Shown here: one piece after another, positions 33,735 to 46,143 of the stretch
Layout of the letters: each line of letters opens with the position of its first letter
How positions within the stretch are numbered: position 1 is the stretch's first letter
NCBI GenBank assembly: GCA_039090855.1
Contig: CM077005.1
Coordinates: 13,493,921 to 13,557,920 of the forward strand
Direction of reading: 5' to 3'
Length of the DNA stretch: 64,000 nt
Source: Macrothele yani
Taxonomy: Eukaryota > Arthropoda > Arachnida > Araneae > Macrothelidae
Made by a program: the position numbers and the translations under genes
The notes under the pieces: generated by a model
Told to the model about the DNA's origin: nothing
Databases searched by the model: none
The model's input: only the letters and a program-made list of their open reading frames with translations

Positions 33735-36700
33735 CGATCTTAGTGAGAGATGGGTTTTCCTCCTCGGGGCTTTCCGTGGGAACAATGGCACACACAACAG
33801 CAACAAGGGCCTCTGTGAATCTTGGAGAGGTGCCACCTAGTTCTATGTGACATTGACAAAAAGACCCCAACTCACTGGGTTTTATTCCAGAATCCTTATG
33901 TTGAATGACCAACTGGAACCATCAGCTATGGGCTAATCCCCCACACTGGTGTACTTACCTGATTAAAAAGACACAAAGATAGTTATCCGGACTCTAGTGT
34001 GGGATATGGTGGACCTACCGCACTTGAGAAGGATGATCCAACACTGAATCGACCTGGAACTGGAAAAAGGAAAATCGGAAAGAAATTTCGGCTGAGTGAG
34101 TGTAAGATCGGTGTATGGAATGCTAGAGGTATTAATGGCAAGATGAACGAGGTGATTAAAGAGATGAATAAGCATAGATTGGATGTGCTGTGTGTAAGTG
34201 AAACCAAAAAGAAGGAAATTGGTATAAAAGTGAATGGAATGGTGAGTGTGTGGCCTGTCATTTTAAGTGAAAAGATGAAGAACAACTTGATTTGCTATAG
34301 CTCCATAAGTGAGAGAATTCATTTGAAAGTGAAACTTCAGAAAATAGAATTATTGTAGTGTATGCTCCTTGTGACTCGGGACCTTCTGATAGGAAGGAAG
34401 TTTTCTGGAATGAGCTAAAAGCTGTTTTGAGCCAGTTTGGTGCTAAAGAGAAAGTTATAATAGTAGGGGATTTTAATGCTAGAGTAGGTGCAGAATGCAA
34501 TTTCTGACAATGTTCTGGGTAAGTGTCATGATCCTTGTATGATAATAGTGAAAGATTAATTGAACACTGCATTGATACATTTTAATAAGTTTTTCAACCA
34601 CAAGTATATCCACATACATACTTGAAAAAATCGTACTTTTGGTCGAAAGAGTGTGATAGATTTTGATGTCTACGATCGGTGTCTGAAACACTTAGTTGTT
34701 GACACTCGTGTGACAAGGTGGTGAGGTTGGTTTTGATCATTACTTCTTAGTGTCACGGGCGAAACTGAATGTTGGTTGGAGGAAAAGGAATAGGAAGAGG
34801 CCCAGGATGGAAAGAATAAAGGTTGAAAGGCTCCCTGAAGATCATCAGCACTATTCTGACGTACTTAGAGAACGACTGAAGGAGCTGAAGTCTTGTGAGA
34901 GGGATGTAGAAAAGAAATGGGAATGTTTTAAGAACTGTGTTGTCACTGCTGCTGTAGAGGTCTGTGGCACCAAAATAGTGGGAAGCAATAGAGGTGAAGC
35001 TTGGTGCAATAATGAGATTGAAGAGGCAGTAAAGAGAAAGAAGGAAGCCTATTTGGGGATGTTGCAAGGTAGAATTCTGTGGATGAATATTGGTGTAAGA
35101 AGCAAGCAGCTAAGTTGGTTCATCAGAGTAAGGCAAAAGATAGGAAGGAGAAGGTGGAAAGGCATGAATTGTGTTTTTGGAAAGATAGGAAGACTTTCTG
35201 GAAGTACATGAGACTCAGGAAAAATAGGAGAAACAAAGTTGTAAGTTGTGTGAAGAATACGATTGGGGAAATCATATGGAAGCCCAATGAGTTAAGTGAA
35301 AGATGGGGTGAATACTTCTGTGAGTTATCGGATCAGGAAAGCAAAGATGATTCTGAGACAGATGCTGAGGATGGCACAGTGAAAGATGAAAGCACAGGAG
35401 GGATCTCAACAGAAGAAGTGTGTAAAGCTCTAAAATCTCTTCAGAATGGTAAGGCTTCGGGAGTTGATGGCATAACTGCCGAGATGTTGAAATATGGTGG
35501 TAACTCTGTAATTGATTGGTTAACTGAAATTTGCCAGTTGTGCTGGGAGTTAGGAACGGTCTCTCGGAATTGGAAGGATGCTGTCATTGTTTCCTTGTAT
35601 AAGGTAAAAGGTGATCAGACTGAATGCAAAAACTATCGTGGTATTAGCCTACTGAGTGTGCCAGGGAAAGTGTTTGGTAAGGTTGTTATTGAAAAAGTAC
35701 GGAGTCTTGCATCAGAGAAAGTGTGGGATGTTCAGAGTGGTTTTATGCCTGGTAAAGGCTGCTCTAACCAAATTTTTTGCATTATGCATGATGATTGAAA
35801 AGTATCTGGCTGTTGGCAAGAGAGTTTTTGTGGCTTCATAGATTTAGAGAAAGCTTACGACTGAGTAAATAGGACACTTTTGTGGAAGGTATTGAATGAA
35901 TATGGTGTTACTGGGAATCTACTTAATAGTGTAAAAGCAATGTATGCTGGCAGTAGAGCCTGTGTACGAGTGAATGATGTTTTATCAAAATGGTTTTCTA
36001 TTGGTGTAGGAGTCAGGCAAGGTTGTGTAATGTCACTACGGCTGTTTAATATTATTTATGGATGCGTGCATGCACAATGTCTATTCCGTGGTGGACCCTC
36101 CTTTTAAAGTGTGGTAGGTCCACCATATCCCACACTTGAATCCGGATATTGGTTTCTTTTTTGTCTTTTTAATCAGGTAAGTACATAAGTTTGGGGGATT
36201 AACCCACAGCTGACGGTTCCAGTTGGTCATTCAACCTAAGGATTCTGGAACAAAACCCAGTGAGTTGGTTTGGTGTCTCTTTGCCAATGTCACACAGAAC
36301 TAGCTGGCACCTCTCTAAGATTCACAGAGGCCGTAGTTCCTGTTGTGTGTGCCATTGTTACCATGGAGCGCTCCAAGGAGACAAACCCATCGCTCACTAC
36401 GACCGCTAGCAAAGTCATAGAAAGTCATAGCTGCTCTGGGAGGTTTTCACAGGAATAATGGGTTCTCTAGAGAGTTCTGCATGGCTGTGTATGAAAGTGT
36501 AATTGTTCCTACTCTGATGTATGGCAATGAAACATCTGGGTACTACAGAAGAAACATAGGAGTCGTTTGTGTGCTGGAGAAATGCTTTACTTACGAGGGT
36601 TGTGGCAAGACACGTTCCGATTGTGGAAGAAATGAAGATGTGTTGCAGTTGTGTAATGTGAAGCAAAATGTTGTTAGCAAGGAGGAGATGAATATGCTTT

Positions 36701-37025
36701 GGTGGTTTGGCCATGTTGAAAGAATGAGTGATGAGAGGCTTACTAAAAAATCTTTTTAGCCCAAGTGGCAGGAAAGAAAGGCAGAGGAAGGCAGAGGAAG
36801 TCATGGGAGGATCAGATTCAGGAGTGTCTGCATGAGAAAAGAGTATGAAGTATAGAAGATCTTGTGTATGGCATATGATAGAAGTCAGTGAAGCATGAGT
36901 TGTATGCCAAGATCGCTGTAAATGGCGAAGTTTGATACAGCAACAGTAAGTAAAAATTATCTATTAGTTTGCATTTCTTTGTGGATTCTCTGAATCTCAG
37001 AGAACAGCTTAGTGATGAGTACATG
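33735..37025 (+). mobile_element. Non-LTR retrotransposon (LINE) with internal inverted segment
   Basis: Plus-strand coding pieces: an APE-type endonuclease (CKIGVWNARGINGKMNEVI, then LDVLCVSETKKK, near 34100-34210; VYAPCDSG and FNARVG near 34350-34485), then a reverse transcriptase from about 35400 (LQNGKASGVDGITAEML, NYRGISLLSVPGKV, QSGFMPGKGCSNQIF, IDLEKAYD, GVGVRQGCVMSLRLFNI at 36010-36055), and a C-terminal stretch (VYESVIVPTLMYGNE, MLWWFGHVERMSDERLTK, 36485-36760). The 3' end is TCTCTGAATCTCAGAGAACA with a short tail. The FADD-type catalytic motif is missing because 36105-36415 is an inverted copy of 33735-34030. Stops and shifts are many. Confidence 0.85.
36105..36415. repeat. Inverted copy of the LINE 5' region inside its RT domain
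   Basis: Reverse complement of 33735-34030: both share GTGGGATATGGTGGACCTAC, AGTTGGTCATTCAAC (inverted) and TGTGTGTGCCATTGTT (inverted) in mirrored order. It replaces the part of the RT that should carry the catalytic aspartates. Confidence 0.8.
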
Positions 37026-38264
37026 AACAGTTGACCAATGCTCATAGTAATGGACACAAAGGTATTTTATGTCGCTGTTCAGGGTCTGGTTCACGCCTGA
37101 GGGATGGGCAGGAAGATCAGAGTATCTGGCAGATTTGTATCAATACCAGAAATACAACTGCTCAACAAATACCAGCAACAGGACAACTTACAGCATCAAT
37201 CAGTACCATTTGTTGATATATATTAATAATAACCCGTTCGACAAATTTTGTTATAATTCTGAAGGACAGAAACAAGGTGAATAGCAAATTATGTACTTAA
37301 AAGATTGAAAAATGAATGAAATTATAACATACCTGTATATGTATGCCACCAGGACTTAAAAATATCTGAAAAGTTACATGCCCAGGAAAATTTATGTTTT
37401 AAGGTAACAAATCAGAACCCTGATTTTTTAAGGTAAAAAATAAATATATATAAAATTTTTTACAGGTTTTGAATTTTTTTCCCTCCAGAGTCTGTATTCA
37501 AAATGTTCAAAGCACAAAAGCGTGTATCTCAAGTTTTAAGATGATGCTGAAATTGGTATTTGAGAAATTTAGTGATTCTGCTATGTTCCTTTCATTGAAG
37601 TCTTCACCCTTTGTCACTAAACACCGAATGCCAGTTTCATCAGAGGCATGAATCTTATCACTGCCTATGAACGACATTTGGAGCAAAACTACATATAGTT
37701 CCAATTTCTGGACCTAGAGCATAATATAATCAAAGAAATTATATTCTTCTGTTCTTGGCACTCCATGACAATAATACAACTTCTGGAGATTACCAGTGAA
37801 ATGAAACACAGCATGCAATGGCTGTCTTTTTTCTTGTAGTAGGAAATTCTGTTCCAAAGTTTTTAAAATTTAGTTGCTTGAACCAGGCAACTGGATTTTT
37901 TATTTACCTGGCCAGGCCAATAATTTACATGCCCTGGGCATGTTTTTGTTTTCAAGCTCTGACCATGATTTAATATCAACGGAAATGACATCCACAGACA
38001 ATAAATATCATGGAGTTTTGGTTATTTTGTTCATCCCATACTGTCTCATAAATGCCACAAAGGACATTTTATCTTGAATTAGATAAAGTGCAATCTTATA
38101 AACTTTGTTCTTTATATTGAGGCATTGATGTTTTCAGAAAAAAGAACAAAAGAGGAGATGTCATTGCCATTTCTCTTCAGAAAGCACACACACAGAAAAA
38201 ATGCCTATTTTTTGCTAGCCCCCGCCTGCCTCCATGAAACCAACCACATGTGAAACATGTAAGG

Positions 38265-38268
<4 letters not shown>
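37026..38268. other. Intronic AT-rich DNA, nothing recognised
   Basis: Long AT-rich stretch with no supported exon or element end. Confidence 0.4.

Positions 38269-38342
<74 letters not shown>
38269..38342. repeat. (CT)n microsatellite
   Basis: An uninterrupted run of 37 CT units. Confidence 0.97.
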
Positions 38343-38344
<2 letters not shown>

Positions 38345-39360
38345 ATATGTTTTAAATACCAAATTAACACCATAACCATATTTCATACCTTTACATGATC
38401 AAACCTACAATTTTTTTATCATATGATTTAAAAGCTTTTTTTTTCTTTTACTAGCACAAGTATGAAAAACAGTAGAACATAGATATAATGAGATATATAA
38501 CATAGATATTACATGTAAGAAAACTGTTATAATGAGTAAAGCCCGGAGGTTCAAGCAAATTGCTTATTTTGAATATATCCTAAAAATTTTCTAGAAAAGC
38601 ACCTTTAGAAAAAGAAATTATAATTTTTGAGACTTAATCGTTTTTTAACAGCATCATGGTACAATAGCAAAACCATTTGTTAAGAAATTCTTCCACATTA
38701 CAGAATGGTGGTACACAAACAAATCCTCTTGCAATCAAATGAGAAATGCTTAGTCTACTTTAATTATTGCAAAAGCAATGTGTTTGGCTCATGCATTAGA
38801 CTAAGAGTTCCAAAATGAGGATATTATTTCCTGATGTTGACAGATTGATATCAGGTGTGAAGAATGTTTTCTTAAAAGCTCCCTTTCGAATTCAAAAATT
38901 TAAGGAAATGGCTCCAGAATGAAATCTTCCAGCATAGCAAGTTTTAACAAGGTGGGAATGAATCAGCTGCAGTTTATAATGCTTCGCACATGGGACGAGT
39001 TTCAGATATCATGAAAGCCCTTTTGGATGAGGATTCCTCCATGACTGTTAGAGCCAAACAATTCTTAAAAAAAAATCAAAAGTCATCAGTGAACTGGAAT
39101 TTATTTATACAGTCAACCTTTGACGTACTGCCACTGTTTGTTCCATTACATTGTGGCGTTATATGAATTTGCCAATAATTTTCAAGTAACCTAAATTTTA
39201 TAATGATTCCTCAAAAATCATAATTAGCATACAATTGAAAACATGAAAGAAATACGGGATTACGCCACATAATACAAATTTTGAAGATGACAATCCGATT
39301 TTTGGCGTAAATGTGACAAGGATGGAAGTCAGATAATATTTGAAAACTTGAAAATTTTCA

Positions 39361-39435
39361 TCGTCCTGGAGCGGGACTCGAACCCGCGTCTCCCAGAAAA
39401 CGCCTAGGTATGCTAGCCACTACACCACCCAGAAC
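39361..39435 (-). tRNA. tRNA-like sequence inside the repeat-ended element
   Basis: On the minus strand: TTCTGGG acceptor half, TGGTGTAGTGGCTAGCA D arm (A box), CCTAG-GCGTTTT-CTGGG anticodon arm with five pairs, GCGGG-TTCGAGT-CCCGC perfect T arm (B box), TCCAGGA acceptor half. All four stems can form. The anticodon loop has C where U33 is expected, so charging is doubtful. Reads as a pol III-competent tRNA-like unit rather than a normal tRNA gene. Confidence 0.45.
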
Positions 39436-39605
39436 GACCAAGTTTCAAGTTTCCGATCAATTTGAATTTAACCATCACAGGATTCGCTAGTCGAAGCAAC
39501 TGGCATTCATGTTTAGCGAATCTGGAGGTTAATAATCCTATCCCGTGATTGCCCGGAGAAGCAGATAAATCATGAAAGAAATACGGGATTACGCCATATA
39601 ATACA

Positions 39606-39693
39606 AATTTTGAAGATGACAATCCGATTTTTGGCGTAAATGTGACAAGGATGTCACATTTACGCCAAAAATCGGATTGTCATCTTCAAAATT
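39606..39693. repeat. Perfect 42-bp inverted repeat with 4-base loop
   Basis: Arms 39606-39647 and 39652-39693 are exact complements around AGGA. Each arm carries GATGACAATCCGATTTTTGG or its complement. Confidence 0.93.
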
Positions 39694-40729
39694 GAAAACA
39701 TGCCAATTAGAAAAACATGCAGTAACATGTTGTGTACCAAGCTTACACTGTAGTTCGAAGAGTCCATTTTAATCTCAAAAGCTTCTAGTATGCATTAAAT
39801 GCAGAAATTTACTTTGCAAAAGTAACATTTTAATTATAAGGCAATGAATAAAAATCATGCTACATTACTAAAACTTTATCAAGTGAAATTTAATAGCATT
39901 ATACAAAATTGTTTCACATTACTCAGTTTCTTTTTAAAAAGTCTATTTTCATTTGTGTTTTAGATTTCAATATTTCCAAATTTGTCTTTTGCTTTATCAT
40001 AAGGACTGTTCTTTGACTTTTCTTTTCCAAACCACAACAAAAACTTTTTTTGTTTCTGATTTCGATGCTTGTAAACAGTTGCGGGCTGATTTGCAAAGCC
40101 AAGAAGATAAACTAAAAACAGCAAGCATCATGTGTGGCAAAAGAAGTGTTATACCCCTGGGAAAAGGTGTCGCCTCATTTGTTACCTTAATTGACAGTTG
40201 GTAGGGGGTAAATAATGCAAATGCTTTTCTTCTGCCAAAGAGGAAAGGGTGGAAGTGAGGAGAAGACAACACCCGAACTCACAAGACACCTGCCTGAATC
40301 AAAGGCAACAAGGCTCGCACCTCAAGCACACTACGCTGATGCCCTGTACGCAAATGGAGAACATGGTTAAAGGGTAATAAGTCGTGAGACATCCATTAAG
40401 TCCTAATAAATAGAAAACCCCTCAAATCGCAAAAAAATCAGCCCCCCCCTCAACGGATAGAGCTTTGTAACTTATTAACTTATTCCTCTCCTTTTGACTC
40501 CTATGCCACTTTATGAAAGCAGGAGCAGTGCAGATGGACTCTCTTATAGTTTTTGGAAGGGGGCAGCTGACTTTTGCCCCAGTTGACGTCTGCCATTTTC
40601 TCCACCAAAGGCTTCAAAAACAAATGAATCCTGGTCTGAAAAATATGGGAAGGCAATTCACAACAGCTTACAAGTGGCAGTAACCAAGAATGTTTTATTA
40701 TGGAAAAGGCAGGTTGGTTCAGTAATATA
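39694..40729. other. No recognised features
   Basis: AT-rich, becoming mixed after 40200. No coding or repeat end seen. Confidence 0.4.
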
Positions 40730-41976
40730 TTGGGTTGGTGCAAATGAATGTCCTGCATGAATGAGCAGGAGGCAGGCCCCCACCACAGCAGAATGGAACC
40801 ACCTACAGGTGCTGCGGGTATTGTGTCACAGTTACTATAATTAGCTAGAACGAGTGTGGAGAACAAGGTTCAGGCGTAGGTTGTTTGGACGTAACGTGGC
40901 TTGCAAAGGAAACATGCGCGCGCCGGATTTGACAGTCATCTTCCTGTACGAATTTAAACTGGGCCGCTCTGTAGGAATTGCCACTCAAAATGTTAACAAA
41001 GCATTTGGGGAGAATACAGACAACAAAAACAACCATTCGGTGATTGTGAAATTTCTAAGCGGAGATACGGACCTGCAAAACGAAGCATGTGGTCACTGAC
41101 GATGTTCTGTTACGTGTGGTCGAAGCGGAACCCCGAAAAACTTGTCGTGAGATAGCGGCAGAGGTAGGTGTCCACCTCACGACAGTTGTTTGTCTGGCTG
41201 CACTGGACATGTGGCTGGACATGTGGCTGCCGTATGAGTTGAAAACGGCCAACAAGACTAGGCGTTTGGAAGTCTGCACGTCGCTGCTTGCCAGGAATAA
41301 ACAGGAACCTCTACTGCGTCAAATCGTCACCTGCGACGAGAAGTGGGTCCTTTTTGATAATCGGAAACGATCTGCACAATGGTTAAGCAAGGCACAGCCT
41401 GTTGGACGGCATTCTAAGCCACCCCAACACACCAAGAAGATGCTCTTTTGTCTGGTGGTCTACAGCCGGGATAATTCATCAGAGTTTCTTGGCAAGAGGC
41501 CAAACTATCACTGCAGAGTGTTATTGTACTGAATTACACCAGATGCACCAGAAATTGCTGCAGAAACAACTGGCTTTGGTCAACAGGCATGGTGCTCTGC
41601 TGAAGGACAACGCCCGCCCTCACGTCACGCAACGAAACGATGCCGACACTAAGTGCCTTAGGCTATGCAGCGGTGCCTCTTCCTGCCTATTCCCGGACTT
41701 GTCTCTGACAGACTATCATTTGCTTCATCGCCTGGGTCACTTCCTGTCCGGGAAACAGTTCACGACAGACAACGAGCTTCAATGTGCAGTTGAAGGCTTC
41801 TTTGGGTCCCAGACACATTACTTTTTTCGTTCCGGGATCATGGCCTTGCCAGACAGATGGAACTATATGTTGATGCTGAGAGGGATTAATTTACCTAGAT
41901 AAGTTGTCCTACTTTTTCGCTCTCGCCATCCACGTGTGCTGGTCCTTTGCCGGACATTTCATTCACACCAACCCAA
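40730..41976 (+). mobile_element. Mariner transposon with TIRs
   Basis: Inverted ends TTGGGTTGGTGCAAATGAAT and TTGGGTTGGTGTGAATGAAA flank 1247 bp, with TA outside each. Plus-strand coding: N-terminal HTH (DLTVIFLYEFKLGRSVGIAT near 40930), second HTH (PRKTCREIAAEVGVHLTT), first catalytic Asp in TCDEKWVLFDNRKRSAQW at 41330-41380, second in LLKDNARPHVTQ at 41600-41630, third in LSLTDYHLLHRLGHFLSGK at 41700-41755. All three catalytic Asp residues survive, but in two frames, with a break near 41400-41520. The best-preserved mariner triad in the window. Confidence 0.9.
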
Positions 41977-42639
41977 TATATTGACGGTTGCCAAAGGTGT
42001 AGCAGTATATCAAGGGATGTTTTACATGGAGCACATTTGTTCGGACTGAAGGGGTGGCATTATGCAAGGGTGGTGCATTGAGAGTTGACTGTACTTATTT
42101 TTCCAAACTTTTTTGACAGCTATATCTACTCTGGGAAAAAAAAGAGATGAAACTTTAGTAAACTCTTTCAAAGTGATAGAAAACATTAAGAAAGACACTG
42201 AAAACGTATTTAGCATACAAGGACGAGCTATAAGCTACAAAAAAAAGGTATTCCAACGTGCTCTTTAGTATTGCTGGTTTGGAAAAAAATTTATAAAATT
42301 CTTTCAGAAGAAAATACTGATTGTGAAAGTAAGTTTGCCACTTACATTGCAAGATTAAAATAAACACTGATAATCTCTGTGGATGTGGAAAGAACTTTTT
42401 TTCTATGCAAGAATTTTTTTCACTAACAGAAGGAATGCTTTTTCTTTCAAAAATATAAAAATTCGTTTAATTATCAAATGCAATTAGGGAAATATTCAAG
42501 AGTATAATATCAAGTCGTTTGGAAAATAATTGCAGGTTTTTTTAGGTAGGGCCATTTGCACGAGTTAAAGGGCAACTCAGATGCCACATACATGCTATAA
42601 TTGGTTGAGCTATAGTCGTTGGTACTCGTGTGAGAGCAG
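41977..42639. other. No recognised features
   Basis: AT-rich DNA between two mariner elements. Confidence 0.4.
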
Positions 42640-43390
42640 TCTGTACAACATGTTATGAAGGAGCGAGTTGCAGGTGATTCTGCTTCACGAGTTCAAATTG
42701 GGTCATAATGCGGCATAAACCTACCGTAATGTGGTCGAGACATGGGGGCAAGAAGGCAACATCTATGTACTCTTCATTGGTGGTTTTAAAACTTTTGTTC
42801 TGGTGACACAAGCCTACAAGATCAAGAGGGCCAAGAACGACATTTGGTCATTGATAATGATGCTCTGAAGGCAAATGTGGAGGCAAATCCTTGTGTCACA
42901 GTCGGGGAACTTGCCAAACAGTACAAAGTGTAAGTGTCAACCATTTCCGAACATCTCCAATAAAATCAGTAAGGTTAAGAAGCTCGATAAAGTGGATCCC
43001 ACAGGAACTGATGGAGCATCAGAAACAACAATGGTTTGAGATGTGCAGTAACCTTCTGCTTCGCAAAAATTGCATTGTAACCTGTGATGAAAAGTGGGTG
43101 CTATACAACAAGCGTACGTGATCTGGACAATAGCTGAACCATGGTGAACCACTGAAACAACATCGTAAACCAAGGTTGACACCAAAGAAGGTTTTGTTGA
43201 CAGTGTGGTGTACTGTTCATGGTGACATACACTACAGGTTCTTGAATGCTGGTGAAAGCATTACCTCAGTCGCATACTGTGAAGAAATTCACTGAATGCA
43301 CAAGAAGTTGTGTTCCAAATGGCCATCTTTGGTGAGCAGGAAGGGTCCTACCCAGAGTAACAGAATGTGCGCGTACGCTGTACACTGATA
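42640..43390 (+). mobile_element. Mariner transposase fossil
   Basis: Ordered remnants: VIDNDALKANVEANPCVTVGEL at 42850-42910 (second HTH), NCIVTCDEKWVLYNKR at 43070-43120 (first catalytic motif), and a KVLLTVWCTVHGD-like stretch near 43190. No C-terminal half. Ends not identified; boundaries approximate. Confidence 0.7.
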
Positions 43391-43506
43391 GTTTCCGAAT
43401 TATTAGCAGATTTTGCAGATAGTTTTTGCTTTTATGTTAACCAAAATAAAAGTGTTTTTTGCAACAATTAAAACACTTACTCAAGGCTTTAACTCAGATT
43501 AATATA

Positions 43507-44856
43507 CAGGGTATTTCATAAAGAATGTCCCAATTTGAAAAGTGGATATCTCTGCAACCACGAACCACCGATGAATGCAACTAGTATCATGTCTACGAGC
43601 GTGGCCCACAGTTTGTTATGACTACCGCTAGTTGGCAGCACGAGCATCCAAACAGCCGCTACGCTTACTGAGTGAGAAGGTGGCGTCGAGGCAAGAGAAG
43701 ACGTTTTGTGTGCTCGAATTTAGCAAGACCAAGTCCATGATTATGGTGCAGCGTGCGTTTAAACGGCGTTACGGCAGTGCTCCACCAGTGGGAAAAAACA
43801 TTCGTCGTTAGTATCGACAATTTGAAGAAACAGGGTGTTTATGCAAGGGAAAGAGTCCTGGACGACCAACCACCTCAGCGACGACTGTGCAACAAATTCA
43901 CAAGGCATTTCAGCAAAGCCCACGGAAGTCTACTCGTCGTGCGAGCCGCAAACTTTTCATCCCTCATGTGACTGTTTGGTGTGCTTTATGACGATGTTTG
44001 CTGCTGAAGCCGTACAGATTGCAACTGGTACAAGCTCTTCGTGGAGGTGACAAAACACAACGAAAAGATTTTTGTGCAACTCTGTTAGAGGACATGGAGG
44101 ACAACACTTCGTACAAAGGTTCATTTTTAACGATGAAGCAACCTTTCATGTAAGCGGGAAAGTTTCGGGCCACAATGTTCGCATATGGGGACTGGAGAAT
44201 CCTCGTGAAACTCTCCAACATGAACATGATTCACCAAAACTTAATGTTTTTTTGCACGGTTTCTGTTAGAAAAGTTTATGGCCCTTTCTTTTTTACGGAC
44301 AACACGGTTACAGGCAACTCCTATCTTGCAATGCTGAAGGACTGGCTACTTTCACAGCTGCAGGATGACTCTGAAGATTACATTTTGCAGCAGGACGATG
44401 CACCACCACATTGAAACCTCCAAGTTCATCGGTTCCTAAACGGCACATTGCCTCAGCGTTGGATTGGACGCAGGAGACCCGACGACTTGGTACTACACGC
44501 TTGGCCTCCGAGATCTCCAGGCATCACACCATGTGACTTTTTTTTTTTTATGGGGATATGTAAAAGACCGTGTTTATGTTCCCCCTTTACTTGCCGACTT
44601 GGATGAGCTCCGAACGAGAATCGTGGCCGAGGCAAATTCTGTGACTGAAGACACTCTCTGACGCATTTGGGATTAATTCAGCTATCGGCTTGACGTTGTC
44701 CGCGCAGCAGGCGGAGGGCACATTGAGCATTTGTAATTGTGGTGAGTGAAACTTTAGACTTTCCTTCATACTTGGCTCTTTGTTTCGTAACTATCCCACA
44801 TTTGCTTTGTTAAATATACTACTTTGAAATCGGGTCATTCTTTTGGAAACACCCTG
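43507..44856 (+). mobile_element. Mariner-like transposon with TIRs
   Basis: Ends CAGGGTATTTCATAAAGAAT and CAGGGTGTTTCCAAAAGAAT are inverted, each beside TA (1350 bp). Plus-strand order: FCVLEFSKTKSMIMVQRAFK (HTH, near 43710), STRRASRKLFIPHVTVW near 43930, FNDEATFHVSGKVSGHNVRI (first Asp, 44110-44180), ILQQDDAPPH (second Asp, 44380-44415), FFLWGYVKDRVYVPPL (44540-44595) and a terminal GGGHIEHL. Several frame breaks. Same type as 15580-16908. Confidence 0.9.
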
Positions 44857-45359
44857 TATTTAACTCTATTTTAATTTGAAGAACTTTCAAATATTTTTCA
44901 CATTTTCTGAGTTCTTTTGTTTTTACAGACTATTCTGGCCTGTAGATTTTATCAAGGCCTGTTTTCAATGTATAGGAACTGTATCAAAAGTTTTGTTTAC
45001 ATGGAAAGAATTAAAATTTTATTGCCAAGTTCATCTTGCAGTTGCCAGTTATTAAATTAAAATATTTTCCTTATTTATTTTGTAAGTCTACTATTTTTGA
45101 ATTAAGTTGTTGAAAATGCTATTTATAATTTTTAAAGGCTCACTGATGGATCTGTTTTTCTGGATATAAAATGTTTCTTTAACTACTCTTTTGTTTTTAT
45201 GAGGTTCATAATCCAATATTTGGTCATGAAGGTCCATTTCACACATATTGCTGCACATTCAATTGTAATGTACTTTTTTGTTCTCATTAGAATCTGTAAT
45301 GTTCTAATAATTATTTACTGTTTTAATTTTTCTATAAATTATCTTATTGTTTTTATCGT
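44857..45359. other. AT-rich DNA, nothing recognised
   Basis: No supported exon or repeat end. Confidence 0.4.
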
Positions 45360-45835
45360 AGTTCGCGCTTCGTGGGTTTGCAGCAAGTTTTCTGTTTCGA
45401 TGGTTGTGTATGCAGACACATTTTATTTTTATTCAACTCTGGTCCTACCCTCCTCCACGATGACGCACAACCACACGTGTTACAAATGATGAAACAGAAA
45501 CTACACAAACTGAGGTTTGAAACTACATGCAGCCTACTCGTCTGACTTGGCACCTACTGATTTCCACTCGTTTATGCATTTTAGCAACCACCTTAAGGAC
45601 AAGAACATCAGAAACCAATAGGAGGCTGAAATTGAATTCTGGGACTTCCTTGCATTCAGGGAGTCAGATTTCTTCTGGACTGGCATTGAACCACTTGTCT
45701 CTCGTGGACAGAGGTGTGTAGCTGATGAAGGCACCTATTTTGAATAAAACAAGGTTGTGTGCCATGAGGTATGTCTCTTTCAATTTTACCCTCCAAATCG
45801 GCCATTATTTTTCGAACGACCAGATATAATGTACA
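45360..45835 (+). mobile_element. Mariner C-terminal fragment
   Basis: Contains LHDDAQPHVLQMMKQKLHKL at about 45455-45515 (second catalytic Asp), a SDLAPTDFHSFMHFSNHLKD stretch at 45537-45600 (third Asp) and an ending DEGTYFE before TAA near 45747. It then runs into a terminus with CCCTCCAAATCGGCCATTAT. The 5' half is absent. Confidence 0.75.
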
Positions 45836-46024
45836 TACATCTGCATCATGTAAATATATGAATCCTACAGAAAAACTTTCAGGTATGTGTTAAATACATA
45901 TGTCTTCTATTTTAGTGCATATTTCATGTTTTTTAGTGCATAAATGCTTCCTTATTTTGGAGGTTTTTACTAAACATCTAGGCTTTAATAATGAGCAACA
46001 ATTTTGTAACACTAAAGAACATAC

Positions 46025-46143
46025 CTTACTGACACAGGGACACCTCCATCTAGACGAAGATATTTATAATTCCTTATCTTCATATACTCTTCAACTATAT
46101 CTAGTACCATTGTGAATTGACTGAACAGAAGGATTCGACTATC
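46025..46143 (-). CDS. SMARCAD1: SMARCAD1-like exon: helicase motif IV region
   Basis: This exon of 119 bases starts with GAT after TTTTTAG and ends AG before GTATGT, leaving two bases of a codon. The peptide reads [20 protein letters not shown] and then YLRLDG. These are the hallmark motif IV (FSQFT) and the LRLDG strand of the SNF2 C-terminal lobe, which help position ATP and DNA. Another donor-like GTAAGG four to five bases inside would break the phase to the next exon, so the outer GTATGT site was chosen. Confidence 0.9.

Larger units (their letters stand above)
39242..39693. mobile_element. Element with repeated ends and a central tRNA-like sequence
   Basis: A block beginning CATGAAAGAAATACGGGATT occurs directly at 39242-39323 and 39570-39651 with one or two differences. 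Its inner 42 bases occur a third time, inverted, at 39652-39693. A tRNA-like sequence lies between the direct copies. There is no open frame. The layout does not match a standard SINE, MITE or TRIM. Confidence 0.55.

Noticed and set aside
38177..38386. Arginine-glutamate repeat protein
   Set aside because: Translation of the CT microsatellite only.
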